Of a DNA stretch of 64,000 nucleotides, positions 23,485 to 32,457 are shown piece after piece. The notes under the pieces were generated by a model. That model had not been told where the DNA came from, searched no databases, and saw only the letters and a list, made by a program, of their open reading frames with translations. The stretch comes from UBA8401 sp041665525 (GTDB lineage: Bacteria; Bacteroidota; Ignavibacteria; UBA10030; UBA8401), in assembly GCA_041665525.1 (NCBI GenBank), contig JBAYIS010000016.1, positions 5,679 to 69,678 on the forward strand. Reading direction: 5' to 3'. How positions within the stretch are numbered: the first letter of the stretch is position 1; every line of letters begins with the position of its first letter. A program made the translations under genes and the position numbers.

Positions 23485-24522
23485 ATGAAAAGATCTCTTA
23501 TTGTTTTACTCGCAGTGTTCATCAGCAATATCGCTTTTGCACAACTGCAATTGAACGGTGCCGGAGCAACATTTCCGTACGTTATCTATTCAAAATGGTT
23601 CGATGAATACCAGAAGAAAACCGGTATTCAATTCAATTACCAGTCCATCGGCAGCGGCGGCGGAATTAAACAAGTGATTGAAGGTACGGTCGATTTTGGC
23701 GCTACGGACGGTCCGATGAACGACGTCCAACTGGCGGAAGCAAAAACAAAACAGGGAACGGATGTGCTTCACATTCCAACAGTGATGGGAGCAGTTGTTG
23801 CTACGTATAATGTTTCCGGGATCGGTGCCGGATTGAAGTTAACTCCCGATGTTCTTGCCGATATCTTTTTAGGAAGTGTCACCATGTGGAATGATGCGCG
23901 CATCGCTACATCGAACAAAGGCGTGTCGCTCCCTGCAAAACCAATCGTTGTTGTGCATCGGTCAGACGGAAGCGGAACGTCTTACATTTTCGTCGATTAT
24001 CTTTCCAAAGTCAGTGAACAATGGAAATCGTCGGTCGGTGTCGGCACCTCGGTGAAATGGCCTGTCGGTCTCGGCGGCAAAGGGAATGAAGGAGTGGCAG
24101 GACAGGTAAAACAGATCGACGGCTCAATCGGGTATGTTGAACTTGCATACGCAGTAAAAAACAATCTTCCGTATGCAACGCTGAAAAATAAAGCCGGAAA
24201 CTTCATTGTTCCTTCGTTGGAATCCGTTACCGCAGCGGCGATGAACGAAGCGAAAAAGATGCCGGATGATCTGCGCGTTTCTATTACCGATGCTTCGGGA
24301 AAAGATTCATATCCCATCAGTGGTTTCACCTGGCTGTTGATCTATCAAGATCAGAAAAGCATGGAAAAAGCAACTGCAATTGTGAATTTCCTGAAATGGT
24401 CCATGAGTGAAGGGGAAAAATATGCACCGGCTCTGTATTATGCGCCGCTGCCAAAAGCTGTGATCAAATTGAATGAAAAGAAGATCGCTTCCATCCGCTG
24501 GAATGGAAAGCCGGTCAAGTAA
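23485..24522 (+). CDS. pstS: Phosphate ABC transporter substrate-binding protein PstS
   Basis: A 345-residue periplasmic phosphate-binding protein. The signal peptide ends ...SNIAFA before QLQLNGAGATFPYVIYSKW. Phosphate-contact blocks are GAGATFP, SIGSGGGIKQV, DFGATDGPM, and HRSDGSGTSYIF, all standard for PstS. It captures Pi for the PstCAB transporter encoded next. AAGGAAAAAGG lies before the ATG, and a candidate Pho box lies about 50 bases upstream. Confidence 0.97.
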   Translation: MKRSLIVLLAVFISNIAFAQLQLNGAGATFPYVIYSKWFDEYQKKTGIQFNYQSIGSGGGIKQVIEGTVDFGATDGPMNDVQLAEAKTKQGTDVLHIPTVMGAVVATYNVSGIGAGLKLTPDVLADIFLGSVTMWNDARIATSNKGVSLPAKPIVVVHRSDGSGTSYIFVDYLSKVSEQWKSSVGVGTSVKWPVGLGGKGNEGVAGQVKQIDGSIGYVELAYAVKNNLPYATLKNKAGNFIVPSLESVTAAAMNEAKKMPDDLRVSITDASGKDSYPISGFTWLLIYQDQKSMEKATAIVNFLKWSMSEGEKYAPALYYAPLPKAVIKLNEKKIASIRWNGKPVK

Positions 24523-24537
24523 CGCCTTCGAAAACCA

Positions 24538-25503
24538 ATGACACAATCTTCCAATGTAATAACGGGAACGCCGAAACCTGCCTCAAGGAATTTCGGCGAT
24601 ACCGTTTTTAAATATCTCACCACATTCTTCGCCGCCATGGTGCTTCTGCTGATAGTACTGATGGCGTACGAGATGTATGCGACGTCGACCCCCTCCATCG
24701 AAAAATTCGGGTGGAGTTTCCTTATCGGTACGGAATGGGATCCGGTGATGGATGTGTACGGTGCATTGCCGTTCATCTACGGAACACTCGTGTCCTCACT
24801 GCTGGCGCTGGTAATTGCCGTGCCCATTGGCATCGGCATTGCGGTCTTTTTAACAGAACTTGCACCGCCATGGATCGAGCGCCCTTTTTCCTTCCTGGTG
24901 GAATTGCTTGCCGGAATTCCGAGTATTGTGTACGGACTGTGGGGATTTTTTGTGATGGTGCCGTGGATCCGCACAACGTTGGAACCATGGCTTAGTTCGG
25001 TCGCGGGATCGATTCCATTGTTTGTCGGTGCTCCCTATGGCGTGGGAATGCTTGCGGCGGGAATCATTCTGTCAATCATGGTTCTGCCGATCATCTCTTC
25101 GTTGTCGCGGGATGTACTAAAGGCGGTTCCGCTTTCACAAAAAGAAGCGGCGCTGGCACTTGGTTCCACCCGCTGGGAAGCAACGCGGATCGCACTCCGG
25201 TATTGTCGCTCCGGCATTATCGGTGCAACGATCCTCGGGTTAGGACGGGCGTTCGGAGAGACAATGGCGGTAACGATGGTGATCGGAAACCGTCCGGAGA
25301 TCAAAACGTCGCTGTTTGAACCGGGATACACCATGGCGAGCGTACTGGCCAACGAATTCACCGAGGCAACATCGGAAATGTACATCAGCGCGCTCATTGA
25401 GATTGCATTAGTGCTGTTTGTTGTTGCACTGCTGGTGAACGCAATTGCACGGTTGCTGGTCTGGAGCTTTACCAGAAATACGGATGCTGGAGGAAGATTG
25501 TAG
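24538..25503 (+). CDS. pstC: Phosphate ABC transporter permease PstC
   Basis: A 321-residue inner-membrane permease with six predicted helices. The characteristic FLTELAPPW and LAGIPSIVYGLWG blocks and the permease EAA loop QKEAALALGSTRWEATRIAL are present, followed by LGRAFGETMAVTMVIGN. It forms the channel with PstA. It begins 15 bases after the pstS stop, so it belongs to the same transcript. Confidence 0.96.
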   Translation: MTQSSNVITGTPKPASRNFGDTVFKYLTTFFAAMVLLLIVLMAYEMYATSTPSIEKFGWSFLIGTEWDPVMDVYGALPFIYGTLVSSLLALVIAVPIGIGIAVFLTELAPPWIERPFSFLVELLAGIPSIVYGLWGFFVMVPWIRTTLEPWLSSVAGSIPLFVGAPYGVGMLAAGIILSIMVLPIISSLSRDVLKAVPLSQKEAALALGSTRWEATRIALRYCRSGIIGATILGLGRAFGETMAVTMVIGNRPEIKTSLFEPGYTMASVLANEFTEATSEMYISALIEIALVLFVVALLVNAIARLLVWSFTRNTDAGGRL

Positions 25504-25507
25504 ATCG

Positions 25508-26347
25508 ATGAAAACCCTCTTCTTTCAATACCGAAAAATTAAGAATATTGGGATGTACGGATTATGTATTGCCAGTGCACTTATTGCATTGGTGCCTCTG
25601 ACGTTGATCTTCTATCACACCATTTCGCTGGGGATGGAAGCACTGAGCGTCGATTTCTTTACCCAGCTTCCCAAACCGGTCGATGAACCGGGGGGAGGAC
25701 TTGCGAACGCGATCGTCGGTACGTTGATTCTTGTCGGGCTCGGCAGCATCATTGGACTTCCTATCGGAGTGCTGACCGGAGTATATCTTTCCGAGTTCGG
25801 GAACAATTTGTTCGGCACCGTCGTCCGTTTTTTGACCGATGTGTTGAACGGAGTTCCTTCGATCGTCACCGGTGTTGTTGCTTATACGATTGTGGTTCTT
25901 CCCGCAAAGCATTTCTCAGCATATGCAGGGGGATTTGCGCTTGGAATTCTGATGATCCCGATTGTCACACGTACAACGGAAGAGATGTTAAAGACTGTGC
26001 CGCACTCATACCGCGAAGCAGCGCTGGCGCTGGGAATTCCGCGGTGGAAAACAACGCTGCGTATTATTATTCCAACGGCACTTGGCGGAATCGTTACAGG
26101 CATTATGCTGGCAGTAGCACGCGCAGCGGGAGAGACAGCACCGCTGTTGTTCACAGCGTTGAACAATCGATTCTGGCACACCTCGCTCGACCAGCCGATT
26201 GCATCGCTGACAGTGTTCATTTACAATTACGGTGTATCTCCGTTCGAGGATTGGATCGCGCAAGCATGGGCTGGTGCGCTGGTTCTGATGATGCTCATTG
26301 TTCTATTGAGCGCTGCAGTGCGCATTGCAACACGTCAAAGAAAATAG
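25508..26347 (+). CDS. pstA: Phosphate ABC transporter permease PstA
   Basis: A 279-residue permease partner of PstC with six membrane segments. YLSEFGNNLFG, VLNGVPSIVTGVV and the EAA loop YREAALALGIPRWKTTLRI are diagnostic, with AVARAAGETAPLLFTAL after it. The start at 25508, four bases after the pstC stop and preceded by GGAGGA, is preferred to a longer frame overlapping pstC by 59 bases. Confidence 0.95.
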   Translation: MKTLFFQYRKIKNIGMYGLCIASALIALVPLTLIFYHTISLGMEALSVDFFTQLPKPVDEPGGGLANAIVGTLILVGLGSIIGLPIGVLTGVYLSEFGNNLFGTVVRFLTDVLNGVPSIVTGVVAYTIVVLPAKHFSAYAGGFALGILMIPIVTRTTEEMLKTVPHSYREAALALGIPRWKTTLRIIIPTALGGIVTGIMLAVARAAGETAPLLFTALNNRFWHTSLDQPIASLTVFIYNYGVSPFEDWIAQAWAGALVLMMLIVLLSAAVRIATRQRK

Positions 26348-26357
26348 GGAAGAACGT

Positions 26358-27185
26358 ATGGTAGAATTTTCAGCAAAGAAAACATCCTCCTTCAGCATTC
26401 CGTCCGCAACTGCACCGGCGGCAGATCTTGCAAAAAAAATTAAGATCAAAGCTGAAGGGATCAATTGTTACTTCGGCAAAGTGCAGGCGTTGAAGAACAT
26501 CTCCTTTGCCATGCCCGAACATTCGGTTGTGGCCATCATCGGACCTTCCGGTTGCGGTAAATCCACATTCCTGCGATCTATCAACCGCATGCATGAACTC
26601 GTTCCCGAAAGCAAAATTACCGGATCGCTGACGCTGGACGGAAGCGATATCTATGCAATGGATGCCGTCGTGGTGCGGAAACGCATCGGGATGGTTTTTC
26701 AGAAGCCGAATCCGTTCCCAACCATGTCTATTTTTGATAATGTTGCTGCGGGATTGCGGATGAACGGCGTTCGAGATAAGAAACTGCTGACGGAGATTGT
26801 AGAAAAAAGCCTGAAACAAGCGGCGTTATGGAATGAAGTGAAGGACTCCCTTTCAAAGAGCGGTGTCAGCTTATCCGGCGGGCAACAGCAGCGGCTCTGT
26901 ATCGCCCGTACGCTGGCGGTCAGCCCGGAAGTGATTTTAATGGACGAACCCGCAAGCGCACTGGATCCACTCTCCACTGCGAAGATCGAAGAGCTGATCT
27001 ACGAATTGAAAAAAGACTACACCATCGCCATCGTAACACACAATATGCAGCAGGCGGCGCGGGTGAGTGATTACACGGCGTTCTTTTACATGGGAGAGCT
27101 GATCGAATACGACATCACGAAAAAGATCTTCACCGTTCCAGCAAAGAAACAGACGGAAGATTATATTACAGGACGCTTCGGTTAA
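26358..27185 (+). CDS. pstB: Phosphate ABC transporter ATPase PstB
   Basis: A 275-residue ATPase with Walker A GPSGCGKST, signature LSGGQQQR, Walker B VILMDEP, and the H-loop THNMQQA. It energises Pi import through PstCA. An extra Ser/Ala-rich N-terminal stretch of about 30 residues precedes the ABC domain. AGGGAAG lies just before the ATG. It is the last gene of the pstSCAB run. Confidence 0.97.
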   Translation: MVEFSAKKTSSFSIPSATAPAADLAKKIKIKAEGINCYFGKVQALKNISFAMPEHSVVAIIGPSGCGKSTFLRSINRMHELVPESKITGSLTLDGSDIYAMDAVVVRKRIGMVFQKPNPFPTMSIFDNVAAGLRMNGVRDKKLLTEIVEKSLKQAALWNEVKDSLSKSGVSLSGGQQQRLCIARTLAVSPEVILMDEPASALDPLSTAKIEELIYELKKDYTIAIVTHNMQQAARVSDYTAFFYMGELIEYDITKKIFTVPAKKQTEDYITGRFG

Positions 27186-27226
27186 CTATAGACGATTGCG
27201 AAGTCACCAAGACACCATGGGTAAAA

Positions 27227-27285
27227 AATGTGTAGTCACTCTGAGCGACCGAATGATGTGTATGAGGGAGTCGAAGAGTGAAAGT
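27227..27285. repeat. Degenerate dispersed intergenic repeat between pstB and phoU
   Basis: GTCACTCTGAGCGACCGAA ... GAGGGAGTCGAAGAGTG resembles the 'GTCACTCTGAGCG...GAGTCGAAGAGTG' element scattered between genes in many Bacteroidetes-group genomes. It forms an imperfect inverted repeat (CACTCT/AGAGTG) and sits between two operon genes. Confidence 0.45.
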
Positions 27286-27306
27286 AATAAATAAAGGAAA
27301 GTATTT

Positions 27307-27978
27307 ATGGAACGACATTTTCAACGCGATCTTGAACAACTAAAATCCAACGTGATTAAAATGGGAAGTTTAGTTGAACAGAACATTGTGGAAGCATTAG
27401 AAGCAGTGCTAACGAACGATGCATCGTTGGCATCCAAAGTGATTGCTGCGGACGGGAAGATCAATAATTGGGAGATCGAAATAGACAACGGCGTTGTTGA
27501 TCTGCTGGCCCTGCAACAACCGGTGGCGAGCGATCTGCGGTTGATTCTGGCGATCCAGAAAATCAATAACGATTTGGAACGGATCGGTGATCACGCGGTG
27601 AATATTGCCGAATCGGCGTTTCGTCTGGTGGAAACACCGCAGGATGAACCGCTGCTGGAAATCCCGAACATGGCAATGATCGCGAAAGAGATGCTACAGC
27701 AGGCGCTGGATGCGTTTATTCATTTAAATGCTCCGCTGGCGCAGAGTGTTCTGGAGAGCGACGACAGGATTGATGCGTTGAACCGCGGAATGAACGCACA
27801 AGTGGTAAAAATGATCAAAAAGGATCCGAAAAGCATCGAAGGGGGATTGGAACTGCTCCGCATCAGCAGGAATTTAGAGCGTGTTGCAGACTTGACTACC
27901 AATATTGCCGAAGAAGTGATTTTCCATACGCAAGCGAGGATAGTTAAGCATCACCAATCCGAAGGGAAACCCTCTTGA
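27307..27978 (+). CDS. phoU: Phosphate signalling protein PhoU
   Basis: A 223-residue all-helical protein made of two PhoU repeats. The metal-binding clusters E/DxxxD are visible in AADGKINNWEIEIDN and NDLERIGDHAVNIAE, and again in ISRNLERVADLTTNIAEE. PhoU links the Pst transporter to the Pho sensor kinase and keeps the regulon off in high phosphate. Its position after pstB is standard; no PhoR kinase is present in this window. Confidence 0.96.
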   Translation: MERHFQRDLEQLKSNVIKMGSLVEQNIVEALEAVLTNDASLASKVIAADGKINNWEIEIDNGVVDLLALQQPVASDLRLILAIQKINNDLERIGDHAVNIAESAFRLVETPQDEPLLEIPNMAMIAKEMLQQALDAFIHLNAPLAQSVLESDDRIDALNRGMNAQVVKMIKKDPKSIEGGLELLRISRNLERVADLTTNIAEEVIFHTQARIVKHHQSEGKPS

Positions 27979-28004
27979 TATGTTTCGGCACCGTAGAACT
28001 AAAA

Positions 28005-28028
28005 AAAGGCGAACGTTTGTTCGCCTTT
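28005..28028. terminator. Bidirectional terminator after phoU
   Basis: AAAGGCGAAC (28005-28014) pairs with GTTCGCCTTT (28019-28028). The minus-strand side carries a run of seven Ts, serving the lipoprotein gene; the plus strand has TTTGTGTTTTATT, serving phoU. Confidence 0.9.
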
Positions 28029-28067
28029 GTGTTTTATTCGTTTCTAAATGCAGGGTGTGAAAAAACC

Positions 28068-28808
28068 CTAATTGGTTTTTATGAATGAAAATGCAAGTGC
28101 GCCGTACGCCACTTCAAAGCACCGTTTTTCTGCGGAATCATACGTGATACAATTCAGCGAGTAAATATTCAGTGTATCTCCGTTGAAGCGAAAGCCAAAC
28201 CATTCAATTTCTTTTCCGGCTCTGCGCAATCCAACTTGATCTATTTGTCTTCCGGCATCAAAATAATCGACCATCGGTTCATAATATTCCACATCGTCCA
28301 ACCCCGATACGTTCCGCTCTTTGGTGAATTCAACGATCGTTCCATTCTTTGATATATAGCGCCCTTGAAAAAGTAATTCTTCCAATACCAGCGGTGTACC
28401 ATTCTTTCGTACGGGGTCAATCTTGTAAAAATTCTTTCCATCGACCGAGATTTTATCATTGGCGAGAATCTTTATGCGACGAACACGGTGGGTGATGGTG
28501 TTCCGTTCCACTTGCCATATCTCGTATGTATTGGATCTTCTCAAGATTACAAGAGAGTCAATCCGTTCATGAAAATTGATTAGGATCGTTATCGGTTCAC
28601 CGGAATGCTCAGGAATACTCATATATTCGCTTCCCGTTTGAACCTTTTTCGGCGATTTGGTGTTTTTTATCGATTCAAAATATTCTTCGGAGATCCACTG
28701 TCCGGAGATCTCAATGGCAGTCTGTGGAGCCGTTTCTGCAGAGTCCTGATCTTTCGATGTACAACAGAGTAAGAGCAGTGATACGGTGAATACGATCAAA
28801 ATACGCAT
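28068..28808 (-). CDS. Hypothetical lipoprotein
   Basis: Not recognised beyond being a lipoprotein. The start at 28808 gives a signal peptide RILIVFTVSLLLLCC with a lipobox (LLLC), so the mature protein of about 230 residues is anchored through Cys. The rest is mixed beta-rich sequence without known motifs (SGQWISEEYFESI, GRYISKNGTIVEF), somewhat like lipocalin-type small-barrel proteins. AGGGAAG precedes the start. It follows the asparaginase gene by about 40 bases and may be co-transcribed. Confidence 0.7.
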   Translation of the reverse strand: MRILIVFTVSLLLLCCTSKDQDSAETAPQTAIEISGQWISEEYFESIKNTKSPKKVQTGSEYMSIPEHSGEPITILINFHERIDSLVILRRSNTYEIWQVERNTITHRVRRIKILANDKISVDGKNFYKIDPVRKNGTPLVLEELLFQGRYISKNGTIVEFTKERNVSGLDDVEYYEPMVDYFDAGRQIDQVGLRRAGKEIEWFGFRFNGDTLNIYSLNCITYDSAEKRCFEVAYGALAFSFIKTN

Positions 28809-28847
28809 GGAACTTCCCTGGAGTTTGAAAAACATTCTGTGCGACAG

Positions 28848-29336
28848 TTACCGGATCTCTTCAAACTCCCCCGCACTCCTGTTCTTCCGCACATTGTCCC
28901 ACTGAAAATACCGTCCGTTCATGGAGATGTAGATTCCTTTCGGCAGTGTCTGTACAAATGCCAGAGCACTTCCCAGATTGAACAAACCGTCCGAACTGCC
29001 GAACTTATAAGGGATCATTGCTCCGGTCAGCACAATGGTTTTGTCTTTGATACGTGAAGCAAGAGAGCAAGCTGTTTCCACCATCGTATCTGTGCCGTGA
29101 GTAATTACGATTTTTTTTTCCGGTGTATCACTACACTGCTGCGCAATCATTTCCCTGTGTTCGTCAGTCATTTCCAGACTGTCGATCATCATCAGCGTTG
29201 CGATGTGCACTCCGATGCGAGAACGACCGAGTGAGAGCATTTCATTGAGATGGGTCTCTTTAAAAAAGAGTGTGCCGTTCAATTCGTTATATTCTTTATC
29301 GAATGTTCCGCCGGTGACGAAAATTTTTATTGCCAT
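28848..29336 (-). CDS. Single-domain asparaginase-like protein
   Basis: A 162-residue protein equal to the N-terminal domain of type I/II L-asparaginases. Both catalytic clusters are present: TGGTFDKEYN near residue 8 (first Thr) and THGTDTMVETA near residue 80 (Thr-Asp pair), then LTGAMIPYKFGSSDG. The C-terminal domain (about 150 residues in canonical enzymes) is absent with a clean stop. Similar short proteins are annotated in Bacteroidetes-type genomes, so this is likely a natural single-domain form. Activity on asparagine is unproven. Confidence 0.8.
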   Translation of the reverse strand: MAIKIFVTGGTFDKEYNELNGTLFFKETHLNEMLSLGRSRIGVHIATLMMIDSLEMTDEHREMIAQQCSDTPEKKIVITHGTDTMVETACSLASRIKDKTIVLTGAMIPYKFGSSDGLFNLGSALAFVQTLPKGIYISMNGRYFQWDNVRKNRSAGEFEEIR

Positions 29337-29427
29337 ACATAGTTGAGTTATTGATCACAAAGAGGTGAGAAACATACTCGGATAATGTAAACCGAGATTA
29401 TATGAATATCAACGCCGCCAATCTTTC

Positions 29428-29817
29428 TTATTGTGATTTTTGTTGTTCCAGCATCGTGCGGATCACCATCAATTCCTGTTCCAGCCGGTCCATCTGCTCA
29501 TTATGTTTTGTCCACACTTCGCTGCGTTTGATGGACTGTCGTTCCGCCATCTGCGCTGCACGAACCACTCTGTCCATAAAAAAGCCAAAGAGCCACACGC
29601 CGACGAATCCCAGCGGCACGATAACGATCAGCAGCGACCGCAGACGCGGAATGCCGAGAAAGATTTGCAGCTTATCGCTGGCAGTAATAATCAGCAAAGT
29701 AAAATTAACAATTACCAGAAACGATTGACCGAGATCGAAACGGTATTTTTGTGCAAAAAAGACTTCGCGCCAGCGAGCAAGTCTTGTGCGGAGACTAATG
29801 GAAGAAGATGTGCTCAT
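29428..29817 (-). CDS. Small membrane protein with C-terminal coiled coil
   Basis: Not recognised. From the ATG at 29817 (GGACTC upstream) it has 129 residues: a basic N-terminus, two membrane helices (SFLVIVNFTLLIITASD; SLLIVIVPLGFVGVWLFGFF), then a charged heptad-like helix to the end (NEQMDRLEQELMVIRTMLEQQ). The layout suggests a small inner-membrane scaffold. It is the last gene in the minus-strand run that includes nrfHA. Confidence 0.6.
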   Translation of the reverse strand: MSTSSSISLRTRLARWREVFFAQKYRFDLGQSFLVIVNFTLLIITASDKLQIFLGIPRLRSLLIVIVPLGFVGVWLFGFFMDRVVRAAQMAERQSIKRSEVWTKHNEQMDRLEQELMVIRTMLEQQKSQ

Positions 29818-29854
29818 GTAAGAGTCCTTTATTTTATGATCGGACGTAAAATAG

Positions 29855-30244
29855 TTATTGTTGTGCGGTGGTAGGTGAACGGAAAAAGATGATACCGAAT
29901 AGGATTGCAAATATCACATAGGTGATAGTTAGAATTACGATTGCCAGAGGATGTAATTGAAGAGTGTTCCCCTTCAGTAACGACAATGCCCCAATGGTGA
30001 AGTGTGAAAGATTGGCGACTGCGATCGGACGGCCATAAATGCCTCCGATGAGATTCTCTTTTGCGGTCCAGTTTAGCATACCGAAGGCAAAATAGAGAGC
30101 ACCGAGTATTTTCAGAATCATCGGAACGAACGGTTCACCGCCGGCACCAAGAAGAATAGAAAGTTCATGCGGGAAAAAGATACAAGCAATACCGGCGGCT
30201 GTTAAAATAATAGCGCTGGCGGTCATAACAAGTTTTGTATTCAC
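29855..30244 (-). CDS. Small membrane protein, four helices
   Basis: A 129-residue hydrophobic protein with four membrane segments (ASAIILTAAGIACIFF; ILKILGALYFAFGMLNW; AVANLSHFTIGALSLL; IVILTITYVIFAILFGIIFF). Family not recognised; the layout resembles that of the small membrane protein at 12276. The GTG at 30244 is chosen since the frame upstream is not hydrophobic and lacks a ribosome site; ATG 30229 is an alternative. Confidence 0.6.
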   Translation of the reverse strand: MNTKLVMTASAIILTAAGIACIFFPHELSILLGAGGEPFVPMILKILGALYFAFGMLNWTAKENLIGGIYGRPIAVANLSHFTIGALSLLKGNTLQLHPLAIVILTITYVIFAILFGIIFFRSPTTAQQ

Positions 30245-30348
30245 GGTAATCCCAAGTTTGTAGTACCGCGGTAAACTACTCAAAATCCGTACAACAAAAA
30301 AGCGCGGAAAAATCCGGGCCCTGTTCACAATGGAATCTGCTGTAATTG

Positions 30349-30861
30349 CTAAATTGAAAAAACTTTCGGGTCGTATCCTGCCCGCTCCAAGGCGCGGCGG
30401 GTTGCTTCCAGAATTTTCGGATCCTGATTGTTCGGCAGCGAACGGACCTCGGGCGCTTCTTTCATTTTTTGGGAAATCATTGCCAGTGATTGTTGATTGT
30501 AGATATCCGCTCGTTCATACATACCGCCATTCTGTTCTTCCAGTGCATTATGTCCGGAAAGAATTGCACGTAACGCGGCAATAATTGCCGAAGAAGGAGT
30601 AGGTACCAGCAGTGCAACAATTGCCGAATGGTCCAATTTGATCCGATCAATTGTCTGCGTAATCTCCTCATGTCGGCCGGAAAGAAGGGCGGGGATCAGA
30701 ATTTTTTCTTCAATGCCGATATGTCTCAACAATCCCTGTCGGAACTGATAATACGATTCCAGATCAATCGACCCGTCGGGCAATAAAGACTGTTCGAGTA
30801 ACCGGTCAAGCCGGTCATGGTCATGCGACAAGTAATCTGATATTTCGCGAGATATACTCAT
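30349..30861 (-). CDS. Hemerythrin-like HHE-domain protein
   Basis: A 170-residue helical protein with the hemerythrin cation-binding pattern: HDHDRLD near residue 13, LLRHIGIEEKILIPAL near 45, LDHSAIVALL near 77, and SGHNALEEQ near 103. These His/Glu residues would bind a di-iron centre that can sense or carry O2 or NO. Its ATG overlaps the nrfA stop (TAATG), so it is translationally coupled to the nitrite reductase. A role in handling NO made during nitrite reduction is likely but inferred. Confidence 0.82.
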   Translation of the reverse strand: MSISREISDYLSHDHDRLDRLLEQSLLPDGSIDLESYYQFRQGLLRHIGIEEKILIPALLSGRHEEITQTIDRIKLDHSAIVALLVPTPSSAIIAALRAILSGHNALEEQNGGMYERADIYNQQSLAMISQKMKEAPEVRSLPNNQDPKILEATRRALERAGYDPKVFSI

Positions 30862-32333
30862 TAGTATTTCACATCACCCTGCCGTTCTTTCGCTTTAGCG
30901 TCCCACACCGGAAGAATCCGTTTTTTCCACTCCTCTTTTTCCGAAACGAGCTTTTTCATATCGAGTCCGATATATGCCTGTGCTTTCGCTTTGGTAGACA
31001 AGTCCGGCATCGGGACAACCGGTGAAGCATGATGACGGATTAGCACTTGAGTAATGAACCGGCGTGCTTCCTCAGCTTTTTGGATTGAGGTCCCCAGCAC
31101 ACGTGCCGCTTCAAGCGGCGAATGGAATCCCACGGCATTTGCTGCTGAGACCCAGTCCCACCGCCATTGAGCATGGCGGATCAGTTTCAATGCGGGGACA
31201 AGCTCGACGGAATCTGCGCCGGCTTTGTATGCTGCTGCAGCTTCGATATGCGCAGCGACGAGTGAGTTTTCTGCGAGTTGCTTTAATTCCATAATCTTGT
31301 CTTGCCTGTCATTCACATTCTTGATCAGTGTCTGTTCGCTTTCCCGGTGGCACACCTGACAGGATCCGGCGATGTTCTCCAACGGTGATGCGATTTTGTG
31401 ATTGGTAAATTTCACGCCCCCCTCGTTCTTGTACGGCATGTGGCAATCCGCACATGATACACCCCGTTCGGCATGAATACCTGTCCGGTACAATTCATAA
31501 TCCGGATGTTGTGCTTTCAAAATGGGCGCTTTGGACAGCTTGTGGACAAAATCGATATGGCCGACCTCGTCATAATATTTTTCCATTGCATCGGCAGAAA
31601 ATCCATTATCCCAGGGGAATGTGAGATATTTTTCTTTTTTCCCCTTGAAGTAATATTCCACATGACATTGTGCACAGACAAGCGAACGCATCTCCTGCCG
31701 GGTGGCATTATTGATGTCTTTCCCTTGTCGTTGCCATGCTTCAGCAAGTGCCGGACGGGTTATGCGCAGATTCATTGTCTTCGGATCGTGACAATCCTGG
31801 CAGCCGATATTGTTTACAATCTCATGACCGAGTGAGTCCCACGTCCCTTTATAAAAATTTGCCGGACCGATTTTTCCCATAATGCGGGGAACATCGGGAC
31901 TTTTGCAGGACCAGCATGTTGCCGGCTGTGGAACAGCAGTGCGAAGCGTATTCCGGATGTCGTTGATGGCATAATAATGTCCGCGCGCTTGATTGTATTC
32001 CCGGGAAAACGCATAGCCGTCCCACAACACGATATTGAGCGGATCTTCTTCGAGCAGGTCACGTTTTTTGTTTCCGCCGTACTTGCTCAGATATGTTGTG
32101 TCCTTAGTACTTTTATACGTCTCATATTCCCTGGGATAATTCTCACCCCACACTTCATTGCGGGGTTCCCAATCGGCGATCGGTTTACCGATTTGGTACT
32201 GCATCATCGCTTCACTGCGGCGTTCCATGATGGATGCACCCAGCCAGCCGACGAAGAACACAATGACAACCGTTCCACCAAACAACACCCAGGCTGCCCA
32301 TGGTTTTTTTTCAATAAGTTCAGTGATTTTCAT
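30861..32333 (-). CDS. nrfA: Ammonia-forming pentaheme cytochrome c nitrite reductase NrfA
   Basis: A 490-residue periplasmic enzyme that reduces nitrite to ammonium with six electrons. Five heme sites are visible: the active-site CWSCK (Lys-ligated heme 1, diagnostic for NrfA), then CQDCH, CAQCH, CADCH and CQVCH. One N-terminal membrane segment (AWVLFGGTVVIVFFVGWLGA) anchors or exports it. Substrate-pocket blocks such as GIHAERGVSCADCHMP are present. It lies downstream of nrfH and an NapH-like protein and is coupled to a hemerythrin gene. An Rrf2 regulator sits in the same run. Confidence 0.97.
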   Translation of the reverse strand: MKITELIEKKPWAAWVLFGGTVVIVFFVGWLGASIMERRSEAMMQYQIGKPIADWEPRNEVWGENYPREYETYKSTKDTTYLSKYGGNKKRDLLEEDPLNIVLWDGYAFSREYNQARGHYYAINDIRNTLRTAVPQPATCWSCKSPDVPRIMGKIGPANFYKGTWDSLGHEIVNNIGCQDCHDPKTMNLRITRPALAEAWQRQGKDINNATRQEMRSLVCAQCHVEYYFKGKKEKYLTFPWDNGFSADAMEKYYDEVGHIDFVHKLSKAPILKAQHPDYELYRTGIHAERGVSCADCHMPYKNEGGVKFTNHKIASPLENIAGSCQVCHRESEQTLIKNVNDRQDKIMELKQLAENSLVAAHIEAAAAYKAGADSVELVPALKLIRHAQWRWDWVSAANAVGFHSPLEAARVLGTSIQKAEEARRFITQVLIRHHASPVVPMPDLSTKAKAQAYIGLDMKKLVSEKEEWKKRILPVWDAKAKERQGDVKY

Positions 32334-32457
32334 TTTACACCTCGCAGAAATAGTTCAAAATAATTCAAGCTCAAAAGCAATATTAGTATTGTGAAGTCGT
32401 GAAGTATGAAACACTTATGGCATCATCGCGCCCCATGTTCAATACTCTATGACTCCG

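Noticed and set aside
27184..27306. Possible Pho box in front of phoU
   Set aside because: One TTAAC is present right after pstB, but no second unit follows at 11 bases; the gap instead holds a dispersed repeat.
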